64,000 nucleotides of DNA, taken from positions 122,409 to 186,408 of the forward strand of contig JAEPNY010000005.1 in the NCBI GenBank assembly GCA_017643165.1. Reading direction: 5' to 3'. The notes under the pieces are model-generated. The model saw only the letters and a list, made by a program, of their open reading frames with translations. It had not been told where the DNA came from and did not search any database. Positions 52,335-61,904 of this stretch are shown here, one piece after another (positions within the stretch are counted from its first letter, which is position 1; each line of letters begins with the position of its first letter). This stretch comes from Psychroserpens sp. Its GTDB lineage: Bacteria; Bacteroidota; Bacteroidia; Flavobacteriales; Flavobacteriaceae. Both the position numbers and the translations under genes were made by a program.

Positions 52335-54758
52335 TTAATTCAATTCATAAACGATAATAGCGTTGTCATCACCTTTGGTGATAACTTCTAAAGCCTTGTC
52401 ATTATCGATATTACCAAGTTCTATTTCTGAATTAGCGTATACTGGAAAGTTGGCTATGGATTTCGCCTGACTGTCAAATAAATATGCTTTTTTGGATTGG
52501 AGATCGGTTACGGTCACATAGATCTTGTCATTAATATAGAATATTTTTGGAGAGGTATAAACACCAAAATCAAGAGCTACATTATTCGATTTAATCGTCA
52601 GGTTATTGTCATTCAAGACAACTAATGTTTTGCTTGTGGTAGTGATTTTATGATCGCTATTTACTTGTAAATTTTTAGACGATTTAGTTCCTTTTGAATT
52701 GATTTGAATGAGTTCGCCATTAGTGCTTGTCGTTGTAAATTTATTTTGGTAGAGATAAATTTCATTATCTGAAAAACTAATATTTTCTTGGACGTTTATT
52801 CGTGTCTTTCCAACACGATCTAATATTTCAATTCGGTTGCCCTCTGAAAAAACGATATAATCTTTTCGCTCTATTCTAAAATGTTTAGGTTGGGAAGAAA
52901 TACTGTTTTTAGCGGAGCTATATTTAAAGCCAGAAACTGTTTTACCATTTTTATCATACATCAATACAGACTTGCCTTGCGTTACCATGAGGCGGTAATT
53001 TTTCTTTTTGTCATAATCAAATACGGAAATTGGTTGCGTGATTTCGTCATTAAATTGTAATGGGAATGCATTTACATCTTTGCCATTTCTGTCTAATACA
53101 TAAAGCCGCTTAGGCGTGTTGAATACGAGCTGTAATCTTCCGTTTTTATACGTATCAATTTGATGTACTTCTCCCATAATTTTACCATCTAGTTGCTTCT
53201 TCCAGAAAACTTTACCTGTGTTGGAAATTAAGTAGAGGTTATTATTGATATCCTGAGTAAGAATATCCATCTGATTTGTTCTGTGATTTCTAACTAATTG
53301 AGGTGGAGTAATTAACTCACTGTCAAGTTTAATATCAAGCTCTTCGGTGACATTATTTTTATTTCTATTACGTTTATGAGTGGTAAAAGCAGTATTGATA
53401 TGGGCATAGTCAGAATCATATACGAATTGAATTGCTGAAGACTTATATTCAGAAATATCTAATTTTATATCGTCAGTATTTAAAGAATTTGTTAGTGTGT
53501 TTAAACCGTCAGAATTCATGTAAACTAACAAAGATGATTCGTCACTCATATTCGTCATCATGTTGCTAAAGTGATCGCTCTCACCAAGTACAGATCCATT
53601 AAGATAATTTGAAATGTAAGTTTCTAAAACAGATTGGTTTTGTGCAAAAACGAAATAGTTGTCTAAAATGGTTAAATGGTTTAGTTCAATTTGTGTGATT
53701 AATGGGTATATACAATTGGATAATGTTGTAAAGTCTAAAGCGTAGATTGAAAAACCTCGAAATTCTACAGCATTCGCATTTATGTCAATCAATTCTTTGG
53801 TTGCTATTGGATCAATAGATTTAAAAATTACAGATGATTGTTCGTCAAATGTCACTTTCGCAATTTCATTAATAGTTTGAAATACTGCCGAACAATTGTT
53901 GGTCATTGAATCCAGCAGGAATTGTCTATTCAAATTTGCTTTTAAAATATCAAAATCGTCAAAGGTGTAACTTTTAAAGTGTGTAGAACTATTTGGTATG
54001 GCATTGGCTACGTTGTTCTGTTGAGGACGTAGATCCTTGAAGATATTGATAGTACTCAACGAATCTTGACCTCGAGTTATACCATTTAAGATAATCGCGT
54101 TTTGTGAAATTTCGGCGTCAAAGATTGAATAATCCGAAAATTGTTGACCTCCAAAGATGTCGTTATTTATGATTGGAACATTAAAAAAGTCATTTTTTGC
54201 TAAGACCGAAATCATCTTGTCAGGATTAGACAGTCTCATAAAGGCTTCAATTTCTGGTCTCTTATCTGAAGTAGGTCGTGCCTTAATCGTTAAGTCTTTA
54301 TTGTTGGATACAAAACATATGCTATCGAGGATTTTGATATGAAAAATCTGTTCATCCAATTCAAAGGATTTAACAGCGTTAGTTTTCGGTATTACGCTGT
54401 CGAGCTTGATGTGTGATGTCTCATTATTTTCAGCAACCGATTCAGCTATTCGAAAAATTAAACAAACGTCGAGACTGTCATTTTTAGATTTTGAAATTGA
54501 AATTAAACTAGTATCAGAACTCAGTTTCTGAAAGCTGCTAATTTTTGCAGTTAAATCTTTAGTCGGACTATAATCACTTAGTTGTTGAATTAGATTATTG
54601 TTCTTAAGGCCATTTTCTAGACTCTCAAAAGAATTGATTTTTAAAACGACATCAAATTGTTGAGGCAGTAACTGTGAGGGTTGAGTTAAGGTTGTTTTTG
54701 AATTATTGCAACTTGAAAACAATAAAGCAATAATGCATATAACACAAATGTGTTTCAT
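52335..54758 (-). CDS. Large lipoprotein with C-terminal beta-propeller-like repeats
   Basis: An 807-residue lipoprotein (lipobox FSSC, Cys17). The N-terminal ~470 residues are alpha/beta with a DUF3352-like flavour (FDVVLKINSFESLENGLKN). The C-terminal ~320 residues hold repeating beta strands with NLYLISNTGKVFWKKQLDG, RLYVLDRNGKDVNAFPL, SVLMYDKNGKTVSGF and RIEILDRVGKTRINV, which look like PQQ-type propeller blades. I do not recognise the full protein. It lies 26 bases after rnhB on the same strand, so the two are probably co-transcribed. Confidence 0.72.
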   Translation of the reverse strand: MKHICVICIIALLFSSCNNSKTTLTQPSQLLPQQFDVVLKINSFESLENGLKNNNLIQQLSDYSPTKDLTAKISSFQKLSSDTSLISISKSKNDSLDVCLIFRIAESVAENNETSHIKLDSVIPKTNAVKSFELDEQIFHIKILDSICFVSNNKDLTIKARPTSDKRPEIEAFMRLSNPDKMISVLAKNDFFNVPIINNDIFGGQQFSDYSIFDAEISQNAIILNGITRGQDSLSTINIFKDLRPQQNNVANAIPNSSTHFKSYTFDDFDILKANLNRQFLLDSMTNNCSAVFQTINEIAKVTFDEQSSVIFKSIDPIATKELIDINANAVEFRGFSIYALDFTTLSNCIYPLITQIELNHLTILDNYFVFAQNQSVLETYISNYLNGSVLGESDHFSNMMTNMSDESSLLVYMNSDGLNTLTNSLNTDDIKLDISEYKSSAIQFVYDSDYAHINTAFTTHKRNRNKNNVTEELDIKLDSELITPPQLVRNHRTNQMDILTQDINNNLYLISNTGKVFWKKQLDGKIMGEVHQIDTYKNGRLQLVFNTPKRLYVLDRNGKDVNAFPLQFNDEITQPISVFDYDKKKNYRLMVTQGKSVLMYDKNGKTVSGFKYSSAKNSISSQPKHFRIERKDYIVFSEGNRIEILDRVGKTRINVQENISFSDNEIYLYQNKFTTTSTNGELIQINSKGTKSSKNLQVNSDHKITTTSKTLVVLNDNNLTIKSNNVALDFGVYTSPKIFYINDKIYVTVTDLQSKKAYLFDSQAKSIANFPVYANSEIELGNIDNDKALEVITKGDDNAIIVYELN

Positions 54759-54784
54759 TGAGATTAATTTTTACAAATATAAAA

Positions 54785-55387
54785 TTAGAACTCTAATTTG
54801 AGTTGTTCAGGTAACAATTTAAACGACCTACGATGGTATTTTGTTATTCCATATTTTTTTATGGCTTCTCGATGTTCAACTGTTGGATAGCCATTATTTT
54901 GTTTCCAATTGTACATAGGAAACTCTTCATGAATTCTACTCATGTATGCGTCTCGCTCTGTTTTGGCTATTATTGATGCTGCTGCAATTGATAAAAACTT
55001 GCCGTCTCCCTTGATGATGGTTTCATGCGGAATTTCCTTGTAAGGCTTGAAACGATTGCCATCAACAATAATAAAATTGGGAAGATTAGATAGTTCATTT
55101 ATAGAACGATGCATTGCTAAGATAGATGCATTTAGGATATTGATTTTATCGATTTCATCTGGAAAAACATGAACAAATGCGTAGGTAAGTGCTTCGTTCT
55201 CAATCACCGATTTTAGTAAGTCTCTTCGCTTTTTTGAGAGTTGCTTCGAGTCATTTAACATGTTATGAGAGAAATCATTAGGTAAAATAACGGCTGCAGC
55301 CGTTACAGGACCAGCTAGGCAGCCTCTTCCGGCTTCATCTGTACCGCATTCGAAATTTAAATTTGAAAATGAAGATTTGAGTGTCAC
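54785..55387 (-). CDS. rnhB: Ribonuclease HII
   Basis: Removes ribonucleotides from DNA-RNA hybrids. The 200-residue length is normal. Catalytic residues are visible: Asp17-Glu18 in [15 protein letters not shown] and Asp109 in FIIVDGNRF, with AKTERDAYM later. The start is GTG at 55387 (MTLKSS); no nearby ATG fits better. A -7 promoter element lies 17 bases upstream. Very secure. Confidence 0.95.
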   Translation of the reverse strand: MTLKSSFSNLNFECGTDEAGRGCLAGPVTAAAVILPNDFSHNMLNDSKQLSKKRRDLLKSVIENEALTYAFVHVFPDEIDKINILNASILAMHRSINELSNLPNFIIVDGNRFKPYKEIPHETIIKGDGKFLSIAAASIIAKTERDAYMSRIHEEFPMYNWKQNNGYPTVEHREAIKKYGITKYHRRSFKLLPEQLKLEF

Positions 55388-55403
55388 AATGTTAAAGTTT
55401 AAG

Positions 55404-55411
55404 CAAAGTTA
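55404..55411 (-). promoter_or_regulatory. -7 promoter element for rnhB
   Basis: TAACTTTG on the minus strand (CAAAGTTA on +) is an exact TAnnTTTG match at a plausible distance from the GTG start. The -33 element is not evident. Confidence 0.55.
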
Positions 55412-55532
55412 AAATTTTAACGCAACCTGTTCGAGGTTTATGTATCTAATTACTAGGAAATATTAGTGTTGACGAGGCATAAATGGATTGATTCTATTTA
55501 AATAGTTGTTAACATTTTTTTAGTATAAATAC

Positions 55533-55563
55533 TTGTTTATTTAATATATTATTAAGATGTTTG
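55533..55563 (+). promoter_or_regulatory. Promoter of the SusC/SusD operon
   Basis: TTG (55533-55535), 20-base AT-rich spacer, then GATGTTTG (55556-55563), which differs from TAnnTTTG at one position. It is 27 bases upstream of the susC-like ATG, a normal arrangement for Bacteroidota. Confidence 0.5.
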
Positions 55564-55590
55564 CGCTAGACTAACTCAAATAATTGTTTT

Positions 55591-58500
55591 ATGAAATTAA
55601 AGTTAACATGGTTAATGACGCTATTTATGGCGTTTGTGATGCAACTCTCTTTTGCACAAGAGAAAACGGTCACAGGAACAGTTACATCTGCTGAAGACGC
55701 ATTGCCGTTGCCAGGTGTAAGTGTAATAGTAAAAGGAACTACACGAGGAGTTCAAACAGATTTTGATGGTAATTATAGCATCAGAGCAAGTGAAGGTGAA
55801 ATTTTAGTTTTTAGCTTCATCGGGTTGAAGACCACAGAAAGACCTGTTGGTTCTGGTTCAACTATCAATTTATCAATGGCTGAGGATTTAGCGGAGCTGG
55901 AAACTGTAGTTATCACAGGTTATCGTGGTGCGACAAACGCTTCTGAGATTACCTCTTCATTATCTACTGTATCTGCTGAGTCTATTGAGCAAGTACCAAT
56001 TAACTCGGTTGACCAGTTATTACAGGGTCAGGCTGCCGGTGTTAACGTAAATACTGCTTCTGGACAACCAGGACAAAGTGCAACAATTATCATTCGTGGT
56101 AGAGCTTCTCTTAACGGTGATATTGAGCCATTATTTATTGTTGACGGTGTTCCTGTAGATCAGGATAACTTCCGTTCGTTAAACCAGAATGACATTGAAA
56201 CAATGTCTGTATTAAAGGATGCTGCGGCAACTGCGATCTATGGAAACAGAGGTGCAGGTGGTGTAATCCTTATTACTACAAAAACTGGTAAGAAAGGTTC
56301 TGGGGTTAAAGTACAATACAGAAGTCTTTATGGTACTGCGATCAACCCTCAAACACGTTTCGACGTAATGAACTCTCAGCAGTTCTTAAGATTCCAAAGA
56401 GATTTATTGCCAGGTACTCAGTTTGGAGATGGATTAAGTGATGCAGCTATCAACTTAATTGCGCTTCAATCAAATACAAACTGGGAAGATATCTTCTTCA
56501 GAAGAGGTAAAACAAGATCTCACGAAGTGACAATCACAACTGGTGGTGAAACTACGTCTTCATTTACATCTGCTCAATACTACGAGCAAGAAGGTATCAC
56601 AATTGGTTCAGACTTAAAGCGTTTTTCTTTTAGAAATAACTTTAACGCAAGTTCAAGAGATAACAAATTTAATTTTGCAACAAACTTAACAATGAACTAC
56701 TCAACAAGTAGTTTCGTTGTGGATGCTGCCAGAGGTGGTAATACAGGTGGTCAGTTAGACAACCCGTTTATCGTACCTTACATTGGTCTTCCTTACATGT
56801 CACCTTACAATCCAGACGGTTCAATTAATATCTGGGGTACAGGTCCTACAAGTGGTGGTGGATCAGGAGCTTTCAACGCAGATGGTTCTATTAACGGTGA
56901 TGGTGCTAATGGTTTCTTAAACACTCCATATATCGCATTAAACACAGCAGCTTTAAACACTGATACTGAAAGTGAAATTAAAATTGTAGGTAGAATCTCT
57001 GGTGATTACAACTTCGCTAAGAATTTAACTGTTGGAGCTTCTTACGGTCTTGATTACACTTATATAGAGTCTTTATTTATCAATGCGCCTAATAGTATTA
57101 GAGGTTTAATTACTCCTAATCCTGGATCAGAACAAAAAGGTTCTCAGTTTGAAGGTTTCTTCAGAAACGCAAACATGATTGCTAACGCATTCGTAAGATA
57201 TGACAATGATATTACTGACAAATTAAACATAAACGTTGCAGTATTTGGAGAGTATAACTATACAAATACGCAGAATGCAGGATTTACTGCTTCTGGTTTA
57301 AACCCGGCTTTACCAGGTTCTGGTGCAGGTTTTGCACCTGGTGATCTTACTGAAGGTGAAGACAATGACGTTTACAACTATATTCCAACAGTATTCTCTT
57401 CTGAGTCTGAATTAGCATTAGGATCATTATTCGCTACTTTAGATATGGATTGGGATGGAAGATATGGTATCTCTGCGTCTATTAGACGTGATGCTACTTC
57501 TAGATTCGTACAAAACAGAGAAGGTACTTTCTGGTCTGTTTCTGGTAGATGGAATATCGACAATGAAGCATTCATGGACAACGTTGATTGGGTTTCTACT
57601 TTAAAATTAAGAGCTTCTTACGGAGTTGTAGGTAACCAAACAGTAGGTTCACGTTACCAAGCTTTACAGACCGTAAACTCTGGACCAGGTTACCAAAACG
57701 CAAGTGCGTACCAGTTAGGAGCATTAGTTGATCCAGCTATCCAATGGGAAACATCTAATCAAGCAAACATTGGTTTAAGTTTTGGATTCTGGCAAAACCG
57801 TTTAACAGGTGAGTTAGATTTCTATAACAACGAAACAACTGACTTATTTGCTGCGAGACCATTATCAGTTTCTGGTACGGGTGCAACTTCTGTTCAAACA
57901 AACGTTGGTGACTTAGTAAACAAAGGAATTGATATTCAATTATCTTACGATTTATTAAGAAAGTCTGATACAAACCCATGGTCTATTAGATTAAACGCTA
58001 ATGCTAACTATAATAAAAATGAGGTTACTAGCTTGCCAGGAGGATTTACTGGTAACACTTTAAGAATTGCTGAAGGAAGACAAGCTTTCACATGGTTCTT
58101 AGAAAGATGGGCTGGTGTTAACCCTGCAAACGGTGAACCACTTTATTTAGATGCTGATGGAAACATCACTAACGTATATAGTGTAGACAACCGTGTTTAT
58201 TTAGACAAAAACTTCGATCCAACTTATACTGGTGGTTTCGGAGCTGATATAACTTACAAAGGATTCTCATTCAACTGTTTATTCTCATTCCAAGCGGATA
58301 GATGGAGAAACAATAGCTCTTTAGCTATTATTGAGGATGCTGGATTAGCAGGCTTTGCTAACCAATCAACTTCTATGCTTAATGCATGGACTACACCTGG
58401 ACAAGTAACTGATATTCCTGCACTGTCTTTCGGAGGACTAAGAGCAGTAGATGGGGATAGATATTTAGAAGATGCGTCTTTCTTACGTTTAAGAAATGTT

Positions 58501-58698
58501 TCGTTATCTTATAATGTAGATAGAAAAGTACTAGAACAAACTAAATTATTTAGTGGAGTTCGTGTATTCGTTCAAGCTACTAACTTATTTACTTGGACTA
58601 AGTTTAGAGGTTTTGATCCTGAAGGAACCGGAGCAACTGGGTTCTTTGATTATCCTGTACCAAGAACATTTACTTTAGGATTTGACTTAACATTTTAA
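55591..58698 (+). CDS. SusC/RagA family TonB-linked outer-membrane transporter
   Basis: A 1035-residue outer-membrane beta-barrel. Signal peptide (1-22, ending SFAQ), a CarboxypepD_reg-like domain (~26-112, VTGTVTSAEDALPLPGVSV), a plug domain (~115-230, QGQAAGVNVNTASGQPG and IIIRGRASLNG) and a 22-strand barrel with the terminal aromatic strand FTLGFDLTF. It imports a large nutrient with its SusD partner, powered by TonB. Codons favour AAC, TTC, TAC and GGT over the local norm, a mark of high expression. It is followed 12 bases later by susD. No glycoside hydrolase or sigma/anti-sigma gene is nearby, so the substrate (glycan, peptide or other) is undetermined. Confidence 0.95.
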   Translation: MKLKLTWLMTLFMAFVMQLSFAQEKTVTGTVTSAEDALPLPGVSVIVKGTTRGVQTDFDGNYSIRASEGEILVFSFIGLKTTERPVGSGSTINLSMAEDLAELETVVITGYRGATNASEITSSLSTVSAESIEQVPINSVDQLLQGQAAGVNVNTASGQPGQSATIIIRGRASLNGDIEPLFIVDGVPVDQDNFRSLNQNDIETMSVLKDAAATAIYGNRGAGGVILITTKTGKKGSGVKVQYRSLYGTAINPQTRFDVMNSQQFLRFQRDLLPGTQFGDGLSDAAINLIALQSNTNWEDIFFRRGKTRSHEVTITTGGETTSSFTSAQYYEQEGITIGSDLKRFSFRNNFNASSRDNKFNFATNLTMNYSTSSFVVDAARGGNTGGQLDNPFIVPYIGLPYMSPYNPDGSINIWGTGPTSGGGSGAFNADGSINGDGANGFLNTPYIALNTAALNTDTESEIKIVGRISGDYNFAKNLTVGASYGLDYTYIESLFINAPNSIRGLITPNPGSEQKGSQFEGFFRNANMIANAFVRYDNDITDKLNINVAVFGEYNYTNTQNAGFTASGLNPALPGSGAGFAPGDLTEGEDNDVYNYIPTVFSSESELALGSLFATLDMDWDGRYGISASIRRDATSRFVQNREGTFWSVSGRWNIDNEAFMDNVDWVSTLKLRASYGVVGNQTVGSRYQALQTVNSGPGYQNASAYQLGALVDPAIQWETSNQANIGLSFGFWQNRLTGELDFYNNETTDLFAARPLSVSGTGATSVQTNVGDLVNKGIDIQLSYDLLRKSDTNPWSIRLNANANYNKNEVTSLPGGFTGNTLRIAEGRQAFTWFLERWAGVNPANGEPLYLDADGNITNVYSVDNRVYLDKNFDPTYTGGFGADITYKGFSFNCLFSFQADRWRNNSSLAIIEDAGLAGFANQSTSMLNAWTTPGQVTDIPALSFGGLRAVDGDRYLEDASFLRLRNVSLSYNVDRKVLEQTKLFSGVRVFVQATNLFTWTKFRGFDPEGTGATGFFDYPVPRTFTLGFDLTF

Positions 58699-58710
58699 AA
58701 AAAAATAAAC

Positions 58711-60105
58711 ATGAAAAAATACTTATCAATATTAACTTTAGCTGGTGCAGTACTATTTAGTAGTTGTAGTGATCAGCTAGATAGATTCCCTGTAGACCAA
58801 TTGGTTGAGGAAACAGCTTTCCAAACGGTAAGTGATCTTCAATTAGGACTTGCAGGTGCCATAGGAAACTACAACCCTAATAACTTTGTTGAGTTTAACT
58901 CAATATTTACAGATAACTGTGGATTAGGTGTTGATAATGGTGGACAAGAATTAAACACTTTAAACCAGATATTAAACCCAGCAGGTGGTGATCGAGGAAT
59001 TTGGGTATCGCACTACTCAACTATGAATGATTTTAATAGATTGTTTGCTTCTGCAGCAACTATTACTCCAGCATCTTCTGAGGTTGCACAGTACAATAAT
59101 ATTCTGGCACAAGCACATGCTTTCAGAGCATTAATGCACTATGAATTATTATTATATTACGGATTTGATATGACTGATCCATCTGCACCAGGTGTGCCAG
59201 TTGTGGATTTCGTTTCTGCGGATGCGTTCCCAACTAGAAATACTACTGGAGAAGTTTTAACTTTCATCCAGGATGAATTAGACAATGCGTTATCATTATT
59301 CCCTGCAGGAACTAGTGATATCAACTTTGCTACTCCTGATTTTGTAACGTTCTTAAGAGCTCGTATCGCTTTAGAGACTGGTGATAATGCAGGTGCAATT
59401 GGATTTGCAACTCAAATTATCAATAACTACAGTTTAGCAACTCCAGCTCAATACTTCGGTATGTTTAACGAAGATGACGATACAACTGAGGTGATCTGGA
59501 AGTATGATAGTGTTCAAGGATTCAACTTAGGGTTACACTTTATCTGGAACTTTACTGGTCCTGGTCCATTCATCGAAATGTCTGATGAATTAGGAGAATT
59601 ATACGAAGCTAGTGATATTAGACGTAGTGTAAATATTGATCCAACAAGTACGCCTGCAGATAATATTTATATCGTAGGAAAGTATCCGCCAAATGCTGAT
59701 ACGCAAGCGATCAACGACTTTAAGGCGATGAGAGTTTCAGAAGCTTATTTAATTAGAGCTGAGGCTTACGCTAAGTCAAGTCAATTTCCTCAAGCTGCTG
59801 GTGATGTGTTAGCGGTTAGAACTGCAAGAAACCCTGCAGGTTCTGTTAGCCCATATGCAACACTTTCACAAGCAATTGATGACATCTTATTAGAAAGACG
59901 TTTAGAATTATCATTTGAAGGTCACCGTTATAACGATTTAAAACGTTTAAGATCAATTACAAATAGTGGTATAGAAAGACAGGCTTCAGATTGTGAAGGT
60001 GCAATTCCTTGTACTTTAGCTGTAAATGCTGCTGAATGGATTTTCCCATTACCACTTACTGAGACGAATGCAAACTCTAACATTCAACAAGCGCCTAATT
60101 ATTAA
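58711..60105 (+). CDS. SusD/RagB family surface lipoprotein
   Basis: A 464-residue lipoprotein (lipobox SSC, Cys19), the substrate-binding lid of the SusCD transporter. The N-terminal PVDQLVEETAFQTVSDLQLGL and the TPR-like helices (QAHAFRALMHYELLLYYG; MRVSEAYLIRAEAYAKSSQF) are hallmarks, as is the C-terminal LERRLELSFEGHRYNDLKRL. It follows susC by 12 bases. Codon use shares the high-expression bias of its neighbour. Confidence 0.95.
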   Translation: MKKYLSILTLAGAVLFSSCSDQLDRFPVDQLVEETAFQTVSDLQLGLAGAIGNYNPNNFVEFNSIFTDNCGLGVDNGGQELNTLNQILNPAGGDRGIWVSHYSTMNDFNRLFASAATITPASSEVAQYNNILAQAHAFRALMHYELLLYYGFDMTDPSAPGVPVVDFVSADAFPTRNTTGEVLTFIQDELDNALSLFPAGTSDINFATPDFVTFLRARIALETGDNAGAIGFATQIINNYSLATPAQYFGMFNEDDDTTEVIWKYDSVQGFNLGLHFIWNFTGPGPFIEMSDELGELYEASDIRRSVNIDPTSTPADNIYIVGKYPPNADTQAINDFKAMRVSEAYLIRAEAYAKSSQFPQAAGDVLAVRTARNPAGSVSPYATLSQAIDDILLERRLELSFEGHRYNDLKRLRSITNSGIERQASDCEGAIPCTLAVNAAEWIFPLPLTETNANSNIQQAPNY

Positions 60106-60126
60106 TCACTAAAAAAGAATTAAATT

Positions 60127-60888
60127 ATGAGAATTTTTATAAAATTATGTTTAGTAGCGCTTCTTTTCACTGCATGTGATGAAACGGAGTCTGCTATATT
60201 TGACCCAGCTACCGGACAAACCGGTATTGGATTTGGAACAGATGTAATTGATGTGAGTGTACCGGTTGGTGGTATTACTACAACTGCTCAGGTGTTCTCA
60301 ACTACTGTTTCCAATGAAGCGAGATCATTTAACGTATCTGTAGCGGATTCGAACTTACCAGCAGGTAGTTTTACTGTTGGAACAGTTTCTATTCCAGCAG
60401 GTTCGCATGAAGGATCATTAGATGTTACGTTTAATTATGATTCATTAGAAGATTTTGTTGAATACTTATTAGAAGTAAACGTTGAAACGTCAAACGGCGT
60501 GCAAGCTTTCGGTTCTTTAACTTATACATTGTTAAGAGAATTTGATATTAATGAGTTTGTATGTCAAGATTTAACATTAGAAATCAACTTTGATAACTTT
60601 GGATCTGAAAATACATGGGAGATCGTAGATTCTTCAAGTAATATTGTATTCTCAGGAGGACCTTACACAGACGGTACTGCTGGTACGACTATCACTGAAG
60701 ATTTAAGTTTTGCACCAGGTGATTACACAATGACGTTCTTCGATTCTTATGGAGACGGTCTATTTGATGGAAACAACACTGGAAGTTATAACCTATTCTG
60801 TACTGCACAAGCTGTAGTATCTTATGCAGGAGCGGTTGGAAACTTTGGATCGGAAAATGTAGACAATTTCACTATAAACGATAACTAA
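60127..60888 (+). CDS. SusE/F-position lipoprotein with P-domain-like jelly-roll
   Basis: A 253-residue lipoprotein (lipobox FTAC, Cys17). The N-terminal half is an Ig-like domain (VIDVSVPVGGITTTAQVF ... VEYLLEVNVETS). The C-terminal half has the pattern NFDNFGSENTWEIVDSSS, GGPYTDGTAG and TMTFFDSYGDGLFDGNN, a beta-rich module found in many secreted marine bacterial proteins. It lies 21 bases after susD and likely forms part of the same surface complex. Substrate is not predictable. Confidence 0.78.
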   Translation: MRIFIKLCLVALLFTACDETESAIFDPATGQTGIGFGTDVIDVSVPVGGITTTAQVFSTTVSNEARSFNVSVADSNLPAGSFTVGTVSIPAGSHEGSLDVTFNYDSLEDFVEYLLEVNVETSNGVQAFGSLTYTLLREFDINEFVCQDLTLEINFDNFGSENTWEIVDSSSNIVFSGGPYTDGTAGTTITEDLSFAPGDYTMTFFDSYGDGLFDGNNTGSYNLFCTAQAVVSYAGAVGNFGSENVDNFTINDN

Positions 60889-60908
60889 TTTAATAAGACA
60901 CTTACAAC

Positions 60909-61760
60909 ATGAAAAATATATTAAAACTTATACCAATGATGATTTTTGTCTTCGCTTTCACAAGTTGTGAGGACGATGATACGTCATCTAGGTTTTTTGT
61001 CGATCCAACTGTAGGATGGGTTGAGTTTGCAGGTTCTTCTTCAGGTACAACTATCTCTATCATCACTGAGGAGTTACAATTACCAGTTGATATCCGCGTA
61101 CCACAATATCCAAATGGTTTAACAGTTACTTATGATTTAGTACCTGTACAAGGAGACTTTAGTCAAATTGTAACGACTGGAACAAGTATTTTTGCTGCTC
61201 CAGAACCAACTTCTGTTAACGGAAACTCTAGAGTAGTACCTATCGTATTAAATTTCGAAGGTGTTGGTGATTTAGATGAAATCGTAATCTTTGATGTAGT
61301 TTTAACTGCAGTAGATCAGGATGGTGTTCAAATCGGTTTAGATGAGAACAGTATTACTAGTTTCAGAATTTCTACGCCATGTCCAATTGACATTGATAGT
61401 TTTGAAGCAACGTATTCTGTACAAGAAATGTTCACTGGTCCACCAAATGGTCCTAACGGTTTAACGTTCTTCTTCGGTGAGTCTTACCAAATGGATTTAT
61501 TTGTTAATACTGCTGATGTAACAGAAACTTCAGTAATCGTAACTAACTCACCTGGATTCGATACTTACATTAACAACGGAGTTATTATGAGTTTCGATAC
61601 TTGTAACTTTACTGTAAGTTTTGACGAAGCACCATTAGAGTTGGCATTGTTTAGTACATTGACAATCGAAAGTTCTTCATATACTAATGACGGTGTAATA
61701 ACTGCTATTGGTCCTTTTGGAAACTTTGGAGAATATATGTTTACATTTACTAGACAGTAA
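60909..61760 (+). CDS. SusCD-associated lipoprotein
   Basis: A 283-residue lipoprotein (lipobox FTSC, Cys20). A run of acidic residues (CEDDDT) after the lipid anchor is a surface-export signal type seen in Bacteroidota. The rest is two beta-rich domains (LPVDIRVPQYPNGLTVTY; CPIDIDSFEATYSVQEMF), without catalytic motifs. It starts 20 bases after the previous gene and ends at a strong terminator, so it closes the operon. Probably an accessory binding protein. Confidence 0.77.
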   Translation: MKNILKLIPMMIFVFAFTSCEDDDTSSRFFVDPTVGWVEFAGSSSGTTISIITEELQLPVDIRVPQYPNGLTVTYDLVPVQGDFSQIVTTGTSIFAAPEPTSVNGNSRVVPIVLNFEGVGDLDEIVIFDVVLTAVDQDGVQIGLDENSITSFRISTPCPIDIDSFEATYSVQEMFTGPPNGPNGLTFFFGESYQMDLFVNTADVTETSVIVTNSPGFDTYINNGVIMSFDTCNFTVSFDEAPLELALFSTLTIESSSYTNDGVITAIGPFGNFGEYMFTFTRQ

Positions 61761-61777
61761 TCATAAACAATTATATG

Positions 61778-61810
61778 AAAAAGGCTGAAGATTATCTTCA
61801 GCCTTTTTTT
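61778..61810 (+). terminator. Strong terminator of the SusCD operon
   Basis: A perfect 13-bp stem (arms 61778-61790 and 61796-61808, core AGGCTGAAG/CTTCAGCCT), 5-base loop ATTAT, and at least 7 T residues. It ends the susC-susD-lipoprotein operon. Confidence 0.95.
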
Positions 61811-61876
61811 ATTGCCCTATTTTCTCTAAATCTATTTATAATTTGTTAAAAGCATTCGATGTTTATTTAATATAAT

Positions 61877-61884
61877 TATTTTTG
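61877..61884 (+). promoter_or_regulatory. -7 promoter element for the porin-like gene
   Basis: TATTTTTG is an exact TAnnTTTG match ~20 bases before the ATG at 61905. The expected -33 element is not obvious. Confidence 0.5.
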
Positions 61885-61904
61885 CTTCTTACATGTTTAA
61901 TTCA

